Source: an uncultured Eggerthella sp.
GTDB lineage: Bacteria > Actinomycetota > Coriobacteriia > Coriobacteriales > Eggerthellaceae
Direction of reading: 5' to 3'
Length of the DNA: 60,506 nt
Assembly (NCBI GenBank): GCA_900556585.1
Contig: USPD01000004.1
Coordinates: 1 to 60,506, forward strand
Shown here: positions 8,111 through 16,752 of the stretch, piece after piece
How the letters are laid out: every line of letters starts with the position of its first letter
Position numbering within the stretch: the first letter of the stretch is position 1
Notes under the pieces: generated by a model
The model's input: only the letters and a program-made list of their open reading frames with translations
What the model was told of the DNA's origin: nothing
Databases searched by the model: none
Program-made: the position numbers and the translations under genes

Positions 8111-9093
8111 AGAAGCAATTCAGAACGTAATTTCCTTCTTTGCTGTTCGAAATTATAGGAACGAATACGTAAACGTATACCCAAGTATCGTGAAATAACT
8201 TTTGCTAATTCACTGAATGCGATATCGCTATAGACTTGTTGCTTGGTAACTGAAATTACATGCAGACCATACTGCTCAATGGCTATTCTCCTTCGCGAGT
8301 CAAGCGCCAGCTTATTATTAGTCGCATGAAACTGGTGGCTGTCATATTCTATGGCTAATTTCAATTTAGGCCAGCACAAGTCACAACGATAAAGCTCTTT
8401 TTTCGGCTTGAATTTAGTGTCGTACAAAGGGTAGTTCAATTTTGGATAAGGTAATCCGTAGCCCCCTAGTTTAAACGGCAAGCAAAGGAGAAGAGTGAGT
8501 TTCGTTTCCATGGGTGATGCCGAATTTTCGCAGATATATTTAAGAGCGCGTAGCGCCTGAGACTTACCGTGTGTTCGATGTAGCTTGTCTAAATATTGTT
8601 CAAAATGGTACTTAGATGTTCTTGGATGTCGTGATATAAGATGGTTAGAGCTTTGATCCTGGGCATATGTGCCGCATAATTCTGAGCCGAGCATTAGTAT
8701 TTCAACAAATGATAGCTGAGATGCAAGTTGGACGTAGCAAGCTTCAGGAATGCTGACATACAAATTATGTGATATACGTGCAAAAGATCTTAATGGTAGT
8801 GAATCGTTTACGTGGCATGTGAGATCTACTAAATTGCGCTTTGCGTCTACTGTAGGAACAACTGTATGAATAGGCAATGTTAGGAATGGAAGCAGCACTT
8901 TAGCTTTGTTTAATTCTCTATTACTTGGAGCAGATGCGGTATTGGGCATTGCAACGCTGACAGTGTCATGGCGCCGAATGTCATTGTGGCACCAATACTC
9001 ATATGCTGATCTGTATCCAAGAAATAAACTCATATAGCTAGAGTAGAGAAGAAAACTAACATAAAAGAGAAAGATTTCTCGCATTTGTCTCAC
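8101..9093 (-). CDS. DUF559 / Vsr-like (PD-(D/E)XK) domain protein with AbiEi-like N-terminus
   Basis: Residues about 193-305 show SPMETKL, CDLCWPKLKLAIEYDS, LALDSRRRIAIEQYGLHV and ISVTKQQ. This is the DUF559/Vsr-like nuclease-fold pattern, with candidate acidic residues E196, D238 and E249. The N-terminal half resembles the uncharacterised transcriptional-regulator-like (AbiEi-type) part found with this domain in actinobacteria. No partner toxin is adjacent. The function is unknown; a DNA-related or defence role is only inference. No start has a convincing ribosome-binding site: GTG at 9093, ATG at 9084 and ATG at 9033 (MSLFLGYRSAYEYW, where I expect family similarity to begin) are all possible. 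Confidence 0.65.
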   Translation of the reverse strand: MRQMREIFLFYVSFLLYSSYMSLFLGYRSAYEYWCHNDIRRHDTVSVAMPNTASAPSNRELNKAKVLLPFLTLPIHTVVPTVDAKRNLVDLTCHVNDSLPLRSFARISHNLYVSIPEACYVQLASQLSFVEILMLGSELCGTYAQDQSSNHLISRHPRTSKYHFEQYLDKLHRTHGKSQALRALKYICENSASPMETKLTLLLCLPFKLGGYGLPYPKLNYPLYDTKFKPKKELYRCDLCWPKLKLAIEYDSHQFHATNNKLALDSRRRIAIEQYGLHVISVTKQQVYSDIAFSELAKVISRYLGIRLRIRSYNFEQQRRKLRSELLLSV

Positions 9094-9227
9094 ATGGAGC
9101 TTTGGATGTTAAAGATAATTTGTCTTTAGTTGGTGATTTGTATAGTTCAAGTTTCGAAACAGCTTTATTGGCTAACAGGCAGGTGAAAGGTTCAATTCAT
9201 AATTCCTACATATAACAGAAAAAGTAC

Positions 9228-9256
9228 TTACGAAGAAAAATCTAGCTCACTATAAT
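9228..9256 (+). promoter_or_regulatory. Putative promoter of a short terminated transcript
   Basis: A perfect TATAAT (9251-9256) has a weak TTACGA 17 nt upstream. Transcription would start near 9263 and meet a strong terminator at 9302-9336, giving an RNA of roughly 70-75 nt. A mini-frame ATG ACA CAA GCG CAG TGA (MTQAQ) sits at the start but lacks a ribosome-binding site. Confidence 0.4.
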
Positions 9257-9301
9257 GCCATATGACACAAGCGCAGTGAGACGCTGTTCCTTAGGTGCAG
9301 A

Positions 9302-9336
9302 GGTGGTCGCAACGAGCAGTTGCGGCCACCTTTTTT
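9302..9336 (+). terminator. Rho-independent terminator upstream of the efflux gene
   Basis: GGTGGTCGCAAC pairs with GTTGCGGCCACC (12 bp, one wobble) around GAGCA, followed by six T. It lies about 240 nt before the efflux gene and after no plus-strand coding gene, so it ends a small RNA or acts as a leader attenuator. Confidence 0.8.
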
Positions 9337-9351
9337 GTTGCCCAAGTTGAT

Positions 9352-9460
9352 TAGATGGGATCGCCTTACTTCGGAATAAGCGAGACGGATGAGCGCCTTG
9401 TTTAGAAGCAGAGTGCTAGATGGACTCGCCTTGCTCAAAAACAGGCGGCTAGACGGGCGG
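9352..9460. repeat. Approximately 32-nt degenerate tandem repeat
   Basis: TAGATGGGATCGCCTT, AGACGGATGAGCGCCTT, TAGATGGACTCGCCTT and TAGACGGGCGG begin at 9352, 9383, 9417 and 9450, each followed by an A/G-rich stretch ending in AAGCG, GTGC or GGC. The array lies between the terminator and the efflux gene. No coding sequence is seen here. Confidence 0.55.
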
Positions 9461-9573
9461 ATATCCATAAAGGCTTATTTGCTTAGGGGTTATCTGCTTG
9501 CCGCCCACCTTAGAGTTCGTTGCCTCACTGACGCTTTGAAATAGACGTGCACGTATATGAAAGGAATGATGTC

Positions 9574-11643
9574 GTGACACAAGATATGCCAAAAGCGCGT
9601 GTGCAAGTTGCTCACCCGTATCTTGCTTTGATGGGTCTATACTTGGGTGGATTTACTGGGATGTATAGCGAGACAGCTCTTAATATTGCTCTCCCGCAAT
9701 TGTCTCTAGCTTTCGGTGTTGATATTTCGCTAACCCAGTGGCTTGTTGTCGGTTATATGCTAGCCATTGGAATTGTATTGCCATTTGCAAGCTTACTCAT
9801 GAAGTGGTTTAGCGCTCGCAGCTTAACTGTATTTGCATTAGGTGCGTTTCTCGTTGGCTCACTAATTAGCGGCTTTGCATCTGGCTTTGAAATCGCGCTC
9901 ACTGGACGAGTGATTCAGGGTATAGGTACAGGACTTGTTTTGCCAATGATGTTTGCCATGGTAATGGAGGTAATTCCGCCCCATAAATTGGGTTCCGCTA
10001 TGGGCATTACGGCTTTGGTCATTATGTTTGCTCCGGCTATTGGTCCAACTTTGGCAGGCATAATTGTTGGTGCCCTGTCTTGGCGTTTTATATTCTTCAG
10101 CTTTGCACTCGTTTTAGTTGTAGGAATTATTTTTGCTTTGAAATTCGAAGTTAATCCCTATGAACTCACAAAGCCTCATCTTGATGTGATTTCTGTTTTG
10201 CTTTCTTGCCTAGGCTTTGGAGGCATTGTATTTGGTGTTGGCGTTGCAAGTTTATTTGGATGGTTGTCTGCGCCGGTTCTTGTTTCGTTAATTGTCGGGA
10301 TCATTGCTCTGGCACTCTACGCTAAGCGTCAGTTCGCCATGCAAATTCCCGTGCTTGATCTTCGTGCTTTTTCATATCAGGGATTTAGAGTTGGCGCAGT
10401 GTGCATGATGCTCAACTTCGGTATCACGCTTTCAGCCATGTACGTATTACCTCAGTACTATCAGAATGGCATGTTAATCGCTGTTGCTCTGACGGGTATT
10501 GTAATGTTGCCTGGTGGTGTAGTTAATGCGCTCGTAAGTATGTTTGCAGGCAAAATTTTCGACCGAATTGGCGCTCGTATTCCTGCGTTATGTGGCTTTG
10601 CTCTTTCAATTGTGGGTGCTGGATTGTTGATGTTTGCAACGCCAGAAAGCTCATTGGCTTACGTAATTTGCTGTCACATCATCATGATGGTTGGTGTCCC
10701 TTTGGCGATGTCTCCTTGCCAAACGCACGCGCTCTCGTCGCTTCCGCACAAACTTTCAACTGATGGCAGCACTATTTTGAATACTATGCAGCAGGTTCTC
10801 GGAGCGGTTTGCACGGCAATCGCGACTAATTTATTGGCTTCTGGCCAGGCAGCCTACTATGCTGCTGGAGGAAGCGAAGCTTCGCTTGCTTTTACTCAAG
10901 GTTCGCATTGGGGCTTTTTGTTTGCGCTTGCTTTGGCGGTAGTTGGTTTCTTGTTTGCCCTAAGAATTAAAAAGCGTCCAGCAGGTACTCAGCAAGAAGC
11001 AGGGCAAATCAACGGTGCGTCTCGTGAGGCAGAGCGAGTAGGGCAAGATGCGACAAGCGAAACCGAACAGAGCCAGGCTAACTTGAACAGCGTTGTGCCG
11101 CTGGAGACGGAAAAGGACATTGCTAATACCGCAGAAAATGCTTCAGGAAAGAATAGCGAAGTTTCTCAGGCTAATACCAATCTGGCTAGCTTGATGAAGA
11201 CGGAGGTTTACGCTCTTCGGGATTCCCAAATGGTATTGGAGGCTTTACAACTATTTGCTCAATATGAGATTTCCGGCGCACCTGTATTAAATGACGAAGG
11301 CGAACTTGTAGGCTTTGTGAGCGATGGAGATATTATCGCTACACTTTCACGCCAGGTACCTTCCTTTACAAGCTTTTACGCAGTTACTATCAGTGAAAAT
11401 GAAGATGACTTTGCGCAAAAGGTTGCTGCATTAACCACGATCCAAGTCAAAGACGTTATGACGAAAAACGTAATTGCCGTTCAGATTGATGATGATTTGC
11501 TTGACGTATGCAAACTGCTGACCGACAAACATCTTAAGAAAGCACCAGTTCTGCAGAATGGAAAAATGGTTGGAGTTATCAATCGTTCAAACATTACTGC
11601 TTATGCAGTGGAGTGGTTTAAAAGAAATGCATTAGAAGCATAA
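9574..11643 (+). CDS. DHA2-type MFS efflux transporter fused to a C-terminal CBS pair
   Basis: The first roughly 475 residues form a 14-helix DHA2 drug:H+ antiporter-like body. They include TALNIALPQLSLAFGV, TQWLVVGYMLAIG and the motif-C-like ITALVIMFAPAIGPTLAG after a GRVIQGIGTGLVLPMMF helix. A 55-60-residue Gln/Glu/Asn-rich linker then leads to two CBS motifs (ISGAPVLNDEGELVGFVSDGD and LKKAPVLQNGKMVGVINRSN, with VKDVMTKNVIAV between). CBS pairs bind adenine nucleotides and gate some channels and transporters, so this suggests energy or nucleotide sensing of export. GTG 9574 is chosen because AAAGGA lies eight bases upstream; GTG 9547 gives nine extra residues. Confidence 0.85.
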   Translation: MTQDMPKARVQVAHPYLALMGLYLGGFTGMYSETALNIALPQLSLAFGVDISLTQWLVVGYMLAIGIVLPFASLLMKWFSARSLTVFALGAFLVGSLISGFASGFEIALTGRVIQGIGTGLVLPMMFAMVMEVIPPHKLGSAMGITALVIMFAPAIGPTLAGIIVGALSWRFIFFSFALVLVVGIIFALKFEVNPYELTKPHLDVISVLLSCLGFGGIVFGVGVASLFGWLSAPVLVSLIVGIIALALYAKRQFAMQIPVLDLRAFSYQGFRVGAVCMMLNFGITLSAMYVLPQYYQNGMLIAVALTGIVMLPGGVVNALVSMFAGKIFDRIGARIPALCGFALSIVGAGLLMFATPESSLAYVICCHIIMMVGVPLAMSPCQTHALSSLPHKLSTDGSTILNTMQQVLGAVCTAIATNLLASGQAAYYAAGGSEASLAFTQGSHWGFLFALALAVVGFLFALRIKKRPAGTQQEAGQINGASREAERVGQDATSETEQSQANLNSVVPLETEKDIANTAENASGKNSEVSQANTNLASLMKTEVYALRDSQMVLEALQLFAQYEISGAPVLNDEGELVGFVSDGDIIATLSRQVPSFTSFYAVTISENEDDFAQKVAALTTIQVKDVMTKNVIAVQIDDDLLDVCKLLTDKHLKKAPVLQNGKMVGVINRSNITAYAVEWFKRNALEA

Positions 11644-11654
11644 AAAGTTAGAAA

Positions 11655-11730
11655 TGGCGCCCCCGAGAGGACTCGAACCTCCGACGCACGGTTTAGGAAA
11701 CCGACGCTCTATCCACTGAGCTACGGGGGC
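11655..11730 (-). tRNA. tRNA-Arg (anticodon CCT)
   Basis: The minus strand folds as a cloverleaf with acceptor GCCCCCG/CGGGGGC, D-arm GCTCAGTGGATAGAGC, anticodon arm CGGTTTCCTAAACCG with CCT in the loop, T-arm GGAGGTTCGAGTCCTC, discriminator G and an encoded CCA (complement of 11655-11657). It reads AGG codons. Confidence 0.95.
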
Positions 11731-11751
11731 GGGTGTCGCCATTTATACTAA

Positions 11752-11783
11752 ACAGCCCAGCCATTTTACCACGGCTGGGCTGT
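11752..11783. terminator. Hairpin terminator of the minus-strand pknB cluster
   Basis: ACAGCCCAGCC and GGCTGGGCTGT form a perfect 11-bp stem around a 10-nt loop. On the minus strand it is followed by TTTAGTATAA, just upstream of tRNA-Arg and 260 nt after the pknB stop. It separates the kinase cluster from the tRNA and may work in both directions. Confidence 0.65.
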
Positions 11784-11949
11784 AATTGTATAAGCAGTTC
11801 TTAACTAATGAGGTAAGCTGTTCATTATCTTTCAGAGGCAAAGTCTATTTGAAGCGAAATACTACTGTTGGCAATCAGTTTATCGAAACCGCAATGCTAA
11901 CGATAACAACTAGTTTGCCAAACATGCTGGCGATAATAACTGCCGCTCA

Positions 11950-11985
11950 TGAAGCATAAAGAATTCGTGAAGCATAAGGATTTTC
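11950..11985. repeat. 18-nt direct repeat
   Basis: TGAAGCATAAAGAATTCG is followed immediately by TGAAGCATAAGGATTTTC. Just upstream GCTAACGATAACAACT and GCTGGCGATAATAACT repeat about 39 nt apart. The rest of the gap between the terminator and pknB shows no gene. Confidence 0.5.
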
Positions 11986-12021
11986 AACTGTAGCTAAAAA
12001 CTTGCCTGAATGCTTCACTGA

Positions 12022-12071
12022 TAGTTGCTTTCATTTCTGCTAGTGTTAGTTACTTCCAGTTCCGCTAGTAG
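12022..12071. repeat. 25-nt tandem repeat across the pknB stop
   Basis: 12022-12046 and 12047-12071 are two 25-nt units agreeing at about 19-20 positions (TAGTTGCTTTCATTTC versus TAGTTACTTCCAGTTC, then GCTAGT). The second unit holds the last pknB codons and the stop, so the first is a non-coding copy of the gene tail. Confidence 0.55.
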
Positions 12072-13869
12072 AGCTTCCGCTAGAGGTGGAACCTCCACTG
12101 GTGCTACCTCCTGTTTGCGAACTACTGCTTCCGCTGTTCGAGCCACCAGTTGTAGTGTCTCCCTGATCAGTGGACTCCTCTTCCTCGGCTGGACCATTGG
12201 AAATAGTTAACGTAATGGTGGTGCCTAGCTCAGCAGTTCCTGTAACGCTTTGCCTAATAACGGTGTTTACTTTAGCAGAATCGTCTTTCCATTGCAGGCT
12301 TACGGTAAAGCCAGCAGATTCAAGACGGTCGCGAGCTGTCTCAAAATCAAGTCCCTGAACGTTTGGAACATTTGCGGTTTCAGGACCCTTGGACAGGTGG
12401 AATACAATAGTGTCGCCCTTGTAGGCGGTGGTTCCAGCGGTGGTATCCTGGCCTGCTACTTTGTCTTTATCTACATCGCTAGAGAATACCGCATCGCCTT
12501 GCTGCCCATTGAGGCCATAAGAAGCCAACGTGCGTTGTGCTTCATCAGCGCTCATGCCCCTTAAGTCAGGCACGGTAACTTGTTCGGTGCCCTTAGAAAC
12601 TGTGATGTTAATAGACGATCCTTTAGTAGCTTGTTTACCTGCGGCAGGGTCAGTGCTTACAACATTGCCCGCTTGAATATCAGGGTTGTACACTTCAGTT
12701 TCGGTGCCTATCGTGAAGCCAGCTGATTGTAACTCTGCTCGAGCTTCAGCAATTGGCTTATTAGAAACATCGGGCACGGTTGCGGTTTCCTGATTTCCAC
12801 CAAGTGCCATAGCCGCTGCTGCAATACCAATAATTACAAGAAGAGCTACGACAACGCCAATAATTACATTGCGCTTGCTCTTTTTTGGTTTCTCTTCTTC
12901 TTCTGCTGCGTAAGCTTTATTAACTGTAGTGCGTCCTGCTTCGTTGTTCACAGGATTCATTACAGCAGTTCCGCCCGCAGGAGCGACACCTCCCATGACC
13001 TGTGTTTTAAGCCCGCTGATGTCTTCGCCTAAATTAGCAGGGCGGCCAGCAAGATAGTCATTTAAAACATGGCGCATTTCTGATGCGTCTTTAAAGCGCC
13101 GCTCAGGATCTTTCTCAAGAGCCTTCATAATGATGGCTTCAAGAGCAGGATCAATATTAGGATTGATGGTGCTTGGAGGAGCAGGTAATTCATTTACCTG
13201 CTTAACGGCAACACTTACGGCATCTTGACCATCGAATGGCAACTTGCCCGTGGTTGCTTCATAGAGCACTACACCAAGAGAATAAATATCGCTTGCACCA
13301 GTAAGGTCTTTGCCCTGAGCTTGTTCAGGGGAAACGTAGTGAGCTGTGCCTAATACCGTGGCAGTTTGAGAAAGACCAGCATCGCCAGCGCGTGCAATAC
13401 CGAAGTCCATTACCTTGATGTTGCCATCAGGCTGGATCATGATATTTTGAGGTTTGATGTCACGATGGATGATGCCGCCCGCATGTGCAACTGAAAGTGC
13501 TTGTGCAACCTGCGAACCAATCTCTGCAGCTTTACGCTGATTGATGGCACCGCGTTCCTTAATGGCCGTTTTTAAATCCGTGCCACGAAGGAATTCCATA
13601 ACAATATAGTAGGTTTCTCCATCTAAGCCCCAGTCGTAAATGCTAACAATATAGGGACTCTGTAAATTTGCAGCAGAAGCGGCCTCTTGGCGAAAGCGCT
13701 TCGTAAAGGTGGGGTCTGCTGCATATTGAGGGAGCATAACTTTAACAGCAACCGTACGACCTAAGACTTTGTCTTCTGCACGGTATACTTCAGCCATGCC
13801 CCCTAAGCCAACACGTTCGGTTAGCTTGTAACGGTTATTAAAGGTTCTGCCAATCATGCTTCCAGCCAC
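12046..13869 (-). CDS. pknB: Ser/Thr protein kinase PknB with three PASTA domains
   Basis: The N-terminal Hanks-type kinase has Gly loop GLGGMAEVY, VAVKVML lysine, catalytic HRDIKPQNIM, DFGIA and the P+1 region TAHYVSPEQ. A single membrane helix follows (NVIIGVVVALLVIIGIAAAA, roughly residues 337-360). Outside are three PASTA repeats (starting ATVPDVSN, VTVPDLRG and ANVPNVQG) and a Ser/Gly/Thr-rich tail. PASTA kinases sense peptidoglycan fragments and control growth and division. The GTG start is supported by GGGAG eight bases upstream; an ATG four codons later is possible. It is the last gene of a minus-strand cluster with its likely phosphatase and FHA partners. Confidence 0.93.
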   Translation of the reverse strand: MAGSMIGRTFNNRYKLTERVGLGGMAEVYRAEDKVLGRTVAVKVMLPQYAADPTFTKRFRQEAASAANLQSPYIVSIYDWGLDGETYYIVMEFLRGTDLKTAIKERGAINQRKAAEIGSQVAQALSVAHAGGIIHRDIKPQNIMIQPDGNIKVMDFGIARAGDAGLSQTATVLGTAHYVSPEQAQGKDLTGASDIYSLGVVLYEATTGKLPFDGQDAVSVAVKQVNELPAPPSTINPNIDPALEAIIMKALEKDPERRFKDASEMRHVLNDYLAGRPANLGEDISGLKTQVMGGVAPAGGTAVMNPVNNEAGRTTVNKAYAAEEEEKPKKSKRNVIIGVVVALLVIIGIAAAAMALGGNQETATVPDVSNKPIAEARAELQSAGFTIGTETEVYNPDIQAGNVVSTDPAAGKQATKGSSINITVSKGTEQVTVPDLRGMSADEAQRTLASYGLNGQQGDAVFSSDVDKDKVAGQDTTAGTTAYKGDTIVFHLSKGPETANVPNVQGLDFETARDRLESAGFTVSLQWKDDSAKVNTVIRQSVTGTAELGTTITLTISNGPAEEEESTDQGDTTTGGSNSGSSSSQTGGSTSGGSTSSGSSTSGTGSN

Positions 13870-13992
13870 GTTTATTCTCCCTTTGGATCCATGCTCAACA
13901 ACCATCTTATAAGCATATCGTATTCTTGCATTATCTTTCGTCTCATACCTAAGCTTCTATCAGCTTTCAAGAAGTTTTTGTTAAAAACAAGT

Positions 13993-16749
13993 TTATAATC
14001 TGCCTTGAATTTCCAGTGCAGTTTCCAAAACGTTTTGAGCACGTCCTGCTGCACCACCTGGAAGATCTTCACCTGCTTCTTCCAAAACAATGGCAACAAC
14101 CACCGAACAATCTTCGCTTGGACCCATGCCAACAAACCAACGATCGTCCTTAGGCTTGCCTGTTTCAGCGGTACCAGTCTTGCCTGCAATTTGCACGCCA
14201 TCAACAGCGGCGGCAGTACCAGTACCATTATTTACAACGCCTTCAAGCACTGTTTTTACGCGACTCGCGATAGAGCTTGAGCAGGCGGTATAAAGCTGAC
14301 TTGGAGTAGCTCGATAACTGTTTTCTCCTTCTGCGTTGTAAACGCTATCTACTAAGTAAGGCTGCATGATTACGCCATCATTAGCTATTGCGCAGCCAAC
14401 TAATGCCATTTGTAAAACAGATGCCTGAGGACCGGCAGGACTTTCATGCTCGCCTACTGGTTCACCTGCAGCAGCCCATGCGGTTTCCCATTCGGTCATT
14501 TCATCTGGGTCAGGCATGAGCGACTTAACTAACGGTAAATCAAACGAAATGTCTTGGTTAAAGCCAAATTCTTCCGAAGAAGAAACAAGAGCATCTGCAC
14601 CAATTTCAGTACCTAGTTGAGCAAATACGGTATTTGCGGAAAGCTCTGTAGCACGTTCCAAAGTGATGTCGCCATAGGAGGCGTCGTTAAAGTTAGTCAC
14701 TTCGCCGCCGCCAATTTCTAGTTTGGAAGGAGCGGAGAAAACGCTTGATTCCGTTGCAACATTGTTTTCAAGACCAGTCGTTAACGACACAATCTTGAAT
14801 GTGGAGCCGGGCGAATAGAGAGCCTGGGTAGCTCTATTGTACAGGGCGGATGATTCATTTCCGCTTGAAAGAATAGATTCAATATCGGCGGCATTGTAGG
14901 TAGGTGAAGACGCAAGCGCTAATACCGCGCCTGTTTCAGGATCTATTACTACACATGCCCCGTTATATCCTTCTAAAGCATCCTGTGCTGCCTGCTGGAT
15001 AGTTGAATTAAGCGTGAGTTTAACGTCGTTTCCGGCAGTATTGTTGCCCGTGTAAGAGTTGATAACGTCAATCCAAGAAGCGAAATTACTATTGCCCTTT
15101 AAGGTGTCATTTTCGCTTGCTTCAATGCCAGATGTTCCGTAGGTATCTGATGCATATCCCACAACATGGGCAGCTAATGTACCCGCAGGATATTCACGCT
15201 TATAGGTTCCATCGTCCTGCAATACCGATTGAGCAAGAACAACATTGTCGTAGGTAGATATGGTGCCGCGTTCAGTTTCTGCTTCCTTGGCAATAGTGTG
15301 ATTGTTGATAGACATATTCTGGTAATAGTCAGCCTGAATAACCATGATCAGGGTAAGGTTTGCTACCAAAAGGGCAAACATAACCGAAAATACAATCATG
15401 GTTCCTGTTAAGCGCTTGCCTAACGAGACACGTCCCAAAGCGCCATTTAATGAAATTGCGCCCGTGCCTGAAGTGATTTCAGTACCAATGCCCGTTCCTT
15501 GATCGCTTGCACGCATAAGGAAACCAACAATCATAAAACTTGCAAGGAGGGAAGAACCACCTTGACTTACAAAAGGCAAAGTCAAACCAGTTAGTGGAAT
15601 AAACCTTGTGACGCCGCCAACAATAATGAAAGCCTGCAAAATAATGATTGCAGTAAAGCCTAACGCCATAAAGGAGCTAACGTCAGACTTTGCACGAACG
15701 GAAATCAAAATACCGCGGATTGCGAAACACAAATACAGAAGCAAAAGTCCTGCTGCACCTAAAAGACCAGTTTCTTCAGCAATGGCGGAGAAAATAAAGT
15801 CAGATTCAACAATTGGAATTTGATCAGCAAGACCGTTGCCAATGCCTACACCGAACAAACCGCCATCAGCGATAGAGAAAATGGATTGTACAAGCTGGTA
15901 TCCGCTTCCTGAAGGATCTGCGAAGGGGTTTAGCCAGGTATCAACGCGAGTCTGAACGTGAGAGAACAGGAAATAGGCTGCAACCAGACCAACGGCGATC
16001 AGAACAAAACTGATAACAATGTAGGCTTTACGGCCAGTTGCAACATAGAGCATCGTTAAGAACACGAAGAACAGAACCAATGCGGAACCTAAGTCGCGTT
16101 CGAAAACAATAACCAGCAAAGCAATGGCCCACATAATAAGTACGGGAACCAAAGCGCGAAGGTCAGGTACCTTAAAAGGACCAATTCGATGGGTGAAAAC
16201 CGAAAGCATTTCTCGGTTTTGTGCCAGGTATGCCGCCAAGAAAATAACGATACAAATCTTGGCTAATTCGCCTGGCTGGAAGGAGAATCCACCAATAGAA
16301 AGCCAAATGCGGCTACCATAAATTTCGTTGCCAATAAAAGGCAATAAAGGAGAAACCAGCAATAATATGCCGGCAATCATGATGGTGTATTTGTAATTCC
16401 CAAGTTTGTCTAAATTCCTTATAAATATAAGGATTAGCACCATGAAAACTACGCCCAAAAACAGCCATCCAACCTGGCGTAATGCCAAATCAGGAGCAAG
16501 GCGCGTAATAAAGGCAATGCCAATGCCTGAAAGGGCAAAAGAAATAGGCAGAATTGCAGGGTCAGCACCAGGAGCAAGTTTTCGAATAGCTAAGTGGGCA
16601 ATGACAAACGTAGCAAACATACCCAAAGGTACCGTTAGGTTGTCTAAGGTAACACCACCATCCTGGTTAAGCGCCACCATAGCAAACAGTAGAATAACTA
16701 ACGGTGCCGCTACACACAGAAGAAGCAGCTCAGTGTTTCTTCTTGTCAT
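13993..16749 (-). CDS. SEDS glycosyltransferase-penicillin-binding protein fusion (RodA/FtsW-PbpA)
   Basis: Residues 1-415 form a polytopic SEDS domain with the conserved LNPFADPSGSGYQ loop (catalytic Asp about 278) and LPFVSQGGSS. Another membrane helix follows near 448-472 (TGTMIVFSVMFALLVANLTL), and then a class B PBP transpeptidase with SxxK STFK (649-652), SxN SAN (704-706) and KTGT (857-860). In other actinobacteria RodA and PbpA are separate neighbouring genes; here one 918-residue polypeptide carries both polymerase and crosslinker. Three bases separate it from the phosphatase gene. It should build the lateral or septal wall under control of the flanking kinase and phosphatase. Confidence 0.92.
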   Translation of the reverse strand: MTRRNTELLLLCVAAPLVILLFAMVALNQDGGVTLDNLTVPLGMFATFVIAHLAIRKLAPGADPAILPISFALSGIGIAFITRLAPDLALRQVGWLFLGVVFMVLILIFIRNLDKLGNYKYTIMIAGILLLVSPLLPFIGNEIYGSRIWLSIGGFSFQPGELAKICIVIFLAAYLAQNREMLSVFTHRIGPFKVPDLRALVPVLIMWAIALLVIVFERDLGSALVLFFVFLTMLYVATGRKAYIVISFVLIAVGLVAAYFLFSHVQTRVDTWLNPFADPSGSGYQLVQSIFSIADGGLFGVGIGNGLADQIPIVESDFIFSAIAEETGLLGAAGLLLLYLCFAIRGILISVRAKSDVSSFMALGFTAIIILQAFIIVGGVTRFIPLTGLTLPFVSQGGSSLLASFMIVGFLMRASDQGTGIGTEITSGTGAISLNGALGRVSLGKRLTGTMIVFSVMFALLVANLTLIMVIQADYYQNMSINNHTIAKEAETERGTISTYDNVVLAQSVLQDDGTYKREYPAGTLAAHVVGYASDTYGTSGIEASENDTLKGNSNFASWIDVINSYTGNNTAGNDVKLTLNSTIQQAAQDALEGYNGACVVIDPETGAVLALASSPTYNAADIESILSSGNESSALYNRATQALYSPGSTFKIVSLTTGLENNVATESSVFSAPSKLEIGGGEVTNFNDASYGDITLERATELSANTVFAQLGTEIGADALVSSSEEFGFNQDISFDLPLVKSLMPDPDEMTEWETAWAAAGEPVGEHESPAGPQASVLQMALVGCAIANDGVIMQPYLVDSVYNAEGENSYRATPSQLYTACSSSIASRVKTVLEGVVNNGTGTAAAVDGVQIAGKTGTAETGKPKDDRWFVGMGPSEDCSVVVAIVLEEAGEDLPGGAAGRAQNVLETALEIQGRL

Positions 16750-16752
16750 AGG

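Noticed and set aside
7935..8198. Plus-strand open frame of 87 codons
   Set aside because: It runs through the 28-nt repeats and into the antisense of the DUF559 gene, with no ribosome-binding site.
13872..14228. 118-codon minus frame between pknB and the SEDS-PBP gene
   Set aside because: It overlaps the end of the SEDS-PBP gene in another frame and has no family features.
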